From JAYRWN01 sp041917975 (lineage in GTDB: Bacteria; Bacteroidota; Bacteroidia; Chitinophagales; Saprospiraceae): a stretch of 15,631 bases of DNA. Both the position numbers and the translations under genes were made by a program. The notes beneath the pieces were generated by a model. The model made no database searches, had not been told where the DNA came from, and was given only the letters and a program-made list of their open reading frames with translations. Positions 13,747-15,631 of the stretch are shown here, piece by piece (position 1 is the stretch's first letter; the number at the start of each line of letters is the position of its first letter). The stretch spans positions 1 to 15,631 of the forward strand of contig JAYRWN010000288.1 of the NCBI GenBank assembly GCA_041917975.1. Reading direction: 5' to 3'.

Positions 13747-14876
13747 GCATCATCATGAATGGCGTCACCGGCCGCATGGGCACGCGCCAGCATTTGGCCC
13801 GTTCCATCAAAGCCATCATCGCTGAGGGCGGATTGCCGCTAACGCCCGAGTTGACCGTCATGCCCGACCCCATTCTGGTGGGTCGCGACGTACACAAATT
13901 AGCCAAACTCTGCAGCGAATACCAATTGTCCGCTTATACCACCTCCCTGGACGAAGCGCTTAGTCTGCCCGGCTATGACGTTTATTTTGATGCCCAGGTC
14001 ACCGGACAACGTTATGCAGCGGTCAAAAAAGCTATTCTCGCCGGGAAACACATTTATTGTGAAAAACCCAGTAGTGCCACCCTGCAAGAAGCCCTGGATT
14101 TGTACCATTTAGCTCAACAAGCCGGAATAAAACACGGCGTGGTACAGGATAAATTGTGGCTCCCGGGCTTACTCAAATTGCAGGAACTCATCGCTCACGG
14201 CTTTTTTGGCCGCATCCTGTCAGTCCGTGGAGAGTTTGGGTATTGGGTCTTCGAAGGCGATCGCATCCCACCTAACCGCCCGTCCTGGAATTATCGCCGT
14301 GAGGACGGCGGCGGCATCATTATGGACATGTTGTGCCACTGGCGTTATGTCCTGGACCATATTTTTGGCGCAGTCAAGGCGGTGAGTTGTCTGGGAGCGA
14401 CCCACATTCCGAGACGGTTTGACGAGCAGGGCATCCCATACACCTGTACCGCTGACGACTCTGCTTACACTACCTTTGAACTGCATAACGGCATCATTGC
14501 CCATTTTAACTCCAGCTGGGATGTGCGCGTGCGGCGGGATGACCTGCTCGTCTTGCAGGTGGATGGTACCGAAGGCTCCGCCGTAGCCGGATTGCGCGAT
14601 TGTTATACCCAGAGTTATGCCCAGACGCCGGTGCCGGTCTGGAATCCGGATGTCCCCCAGCCCATCCGCTTTTTTGACCAATGGGATACTTATCAGCCGG
14701 ATGCCGTTTATGAAAATGCCTTTAAAGCCCAGTGGAAACTATTTTTGAGCCATGTGGTCCTCGACACTCCCTTCTCCTGGAACTTGCTGGAAGGCGCCAA
14801 AGGCGTGCAACTCGCTGAGTTGGGCTCGCAAAGCTGGCAGGAAAGACGCTGGTTAGATGTCACGCCCATCCGCTGA
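13716..14876 (+). CDS. Gfo/Idh/MocA-family NAD(P)-dependent sugar oxidoreductase
   Basis: The 386-residue protein has an N-terminal Rossmann domain with NGVTGRMG (15-22) as the dinucleotide loop, and the family CEKPSSAT (115-122), where Lys117 is the likely catalytic or NAD-proximal lysine. The C-terminal alpha/beta domain (about 150-386) contains GGGIIMDMLCHWRYVLD, equivalent to the GG-x-x-x-D-x-x-x-H region that holds substrate and catalytic His. Such enzymes oxidise or reduce sugars, uronates or inositols. The insertion after the Rossmann loop (IAEGGLPLTPELTVMPD) makes the nucleotide-binding half longer than in typical inositol dehydrogenases. The ATG at 13716 lies 31 bp before the preceding stop, so it is translationally coupled to the isomerase gene. 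It probably acts in the same uronate or sugar pathway; substrate cannot be named from sequence. Confidence 0.88.
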   Translation: MPQQPEVIRLGIIMNGVTGRMGTRQHLARSIKAIIAEGGLPLTPELTVMPDPILVGRDVHKLAKLCSEYQLSAYTTSLDEALSLPGYDVYFDAQVTGQRYAAVKKAILAGKHIYCEKPSSATLQEALDLYHLAQQAGIKHGVVQDKLWLPGLLKLQELIAHGFFGRILSVRGEFGYWVFEGDRIPPNRPSWNYRREDGGGIIMDMLCHWRYVLDHIFGAVKAVSCLGATHIPRRFDEQGIPYTCTADDSAYTTFELHNGIIAHFNSSWDVRVRRDDLLVLQVDGTEGSAVAGLRDCYTQSYAQTPVPVWNPDVPQPIRFFDQWDTYQPDAVYENAFKAQWKLFLSHVVLDTPFSWNLLEGAKGVQLAELGSQSWQERRWLDVTPIR

Positions 14877-15012
14877 GGATAGTCATAAGTACTGCAGCAA
14901 AAGTTACACGCATGTTCAACCTCATTCATTTTGCATTCGAATAAAAAACAGTTGGGTTATACCTTCGTTATTGATCAGGCCAAATTTGTTAGATTCAAAC
15001 TAAACATTTTCT
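14877..15012 (+). other. Intergenic leader before the SDR gene
   Basis: A 136-bp gap separates the oxidoreductase from the SDR. No gene or strong hairpin terminator is visible. CAAATTTG at 14981-14988 matches the Bacteroidota -7 element TAnnTTTG with one mismatch, so the SDR may have its own promoter, but no well-spaced -33 TTG was found. Confidence 0.35.
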
Positions 15013-15631
15013 ATGACCAGGAGTAAAATAGCATTCATCACCGGCGGCACAAGGGGTATCGGTTTGGGTATAGCCCGGGTCATGGCCAACCAGGGATGGT
15101 CTTTGGCCCTAAATGGTCAGCGCCCGGCAGCCGAAGTATCCGGGGTCCTGCAGGAATTGACCCAGCAGGCAGAGGTCATCTATGTACCCGGAAATGTAAG
15201 CCTGGCCGCAGACCGTCAGCGCATGATCGCGCAGGTCATCGCTCATTTTCCCACCATACACCTTTTGGTCAACAATGCCGGCGTAGCACCCCTGGTGCGG
15301 GCGGATATCCTGGACACCAGTGAAGAGAGTTATGACCGCGTGATGGATATTAACCTTAAAGGACCGTTTTTCCTGACCCAGACCATCGCGCAGGCTATGA
15401 TCGCGGCCAAGGCTCTGCAGCCCCATGAGTTTTTCAGCATCATCAACATCTCGTCCATCTCCGCCACCGTGGCCTCCATCAACCGCGCCGAATACTGCCT
15501 GTCCAAAGCCGGGGTAGCGATGGCCACCCGGTTATTCGCCATTAAGCTGGCCGAACACGATATTCCCGTCTATGAAGTGCGCCCCGGCATCATTGCCACT
15601 GACATGACCGGACCGGTGAAAGCCAAATACG
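15013..15631 (+). CDS. Short-chain dehydrogenase/reductase (SDR), 3' end outside the window
   Basis: The first 206 residues are visible; the gene runs past the window end. It is a classical SDR with the cofactor loop TGGTRGIG (10-17), the NNAG motif (87-90), the catalytic Asn-type residue in MDINLKGPF (about 111-119), Ser147/Ser148 in NISSIS, and YCLSK with Tyr161 and Lys165. PGIIATDMT (191-199) follows the active site as in FabG-like and sugar dehydrogenase SDRs. ALNG after the second strand suggests no acidic residue typical of strict NAD specificity at that site, so the cofactor is uncertain. In this setting a sugar or uronate dehydrogenase or reductase is more likely than fatty acid synthesis. 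The start ATG 15013 puts the Rossmann strand at the expected place. Confidence 0.87.
   Translation, partial: MTRSKIAFITGGTRGIGLGIARVMANQGWSLALNGQRPAAEVSGVLQELTQQAEVIYVPGNVSLAADRQRMIAQVIAHFPTIHLLVNNAGVAPLVRADILDTSEESYDRVMDINLKGPFFLTQTIAQAMIAAKALQPHEFFSIINISSISATVASINRAEYCLSKAGVAMATRLFAIKLAEHDIPVYEVRPGIIATDMTGPVKAKY

Overview
The window reads as chromosomal DNA of a Bacteroidota bacterium, perhaps Saprospirales or Chitinophagales-like (inference). Starts have A/T-rich leaders with few Shine-Dalgarno sequences. Putative promoters carry a TTTG-type -7 element, the lipobox is loose, and sulfatase, GH88 and secreted isomerase-like genes fit the phylum. No rRNA, tRNA, insertion sequence or CRISPR array is visible.

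Region 1 (1-3187) is a redox and lipid block. On the minus strand hoxF, followed after 3 bp by the start of hoxU, encodes the diaphorase part of a group 3d NAD-reducing [NiFe] hydrogenase. Divergent from it is an O2-dependent acyl-lipid desaturase. The 323-bp gap between them holds an FNR-type box on the hoxF side and stacked palindromes on the desaturase side.

Region 2 (3188-5969) has an exported, Tat/lipoprotein-type sugar isomerase-like protein and a convergent secreted type I sulfatase, separated by a strong bidirectional terminator.

Region 3 (5970-10057) is the highlight. A 797-residue protein of the quinol-dependent NO reductase fold carries the substitutions expected of nitric oxide dismutase (Nod, 2 NO -> N2 + O2). 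The second FeB histidine is Asn, the second active-site Glu is Gln, and the quinol-site His/Glu/Asp are Asn/Asp/Glu. A vanadium-haloperoxidase-type lipoprotein follows 30 bp downstream, and the pair ends at an intrinsic terminator. Two overlapping perfect palindromes lie in the nod/sulfatase intergenic region.

Region 4 (10058-11345) has a CRP/FNR-family regulator with three FNR-like cysteines plus Cys2. Its own promoter has an FNR-type box with almost the same spacing to a TTTG element as at hoxF. A small convergent four-helix membrane protein follows.

Region 5 (11517-15631) is a sugar or uronate catabolic operon: GH88-type unsaturated glucuronyl hydrolase, sugar isomerase/epimerase and Gfo/Idh/MocA oxidoreductase with overlapping ends, then an SDR cut by the window edge.

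Together, regions 1, 3 and 4 suggest a facultative organism of the oxic/anoxic boundary. It could draw reductant from H2 through Hox, dismutate NO to O2 and N2, and control this through an FNR-type regulator, while keeping O2-dependent lipid desaturation nearby.
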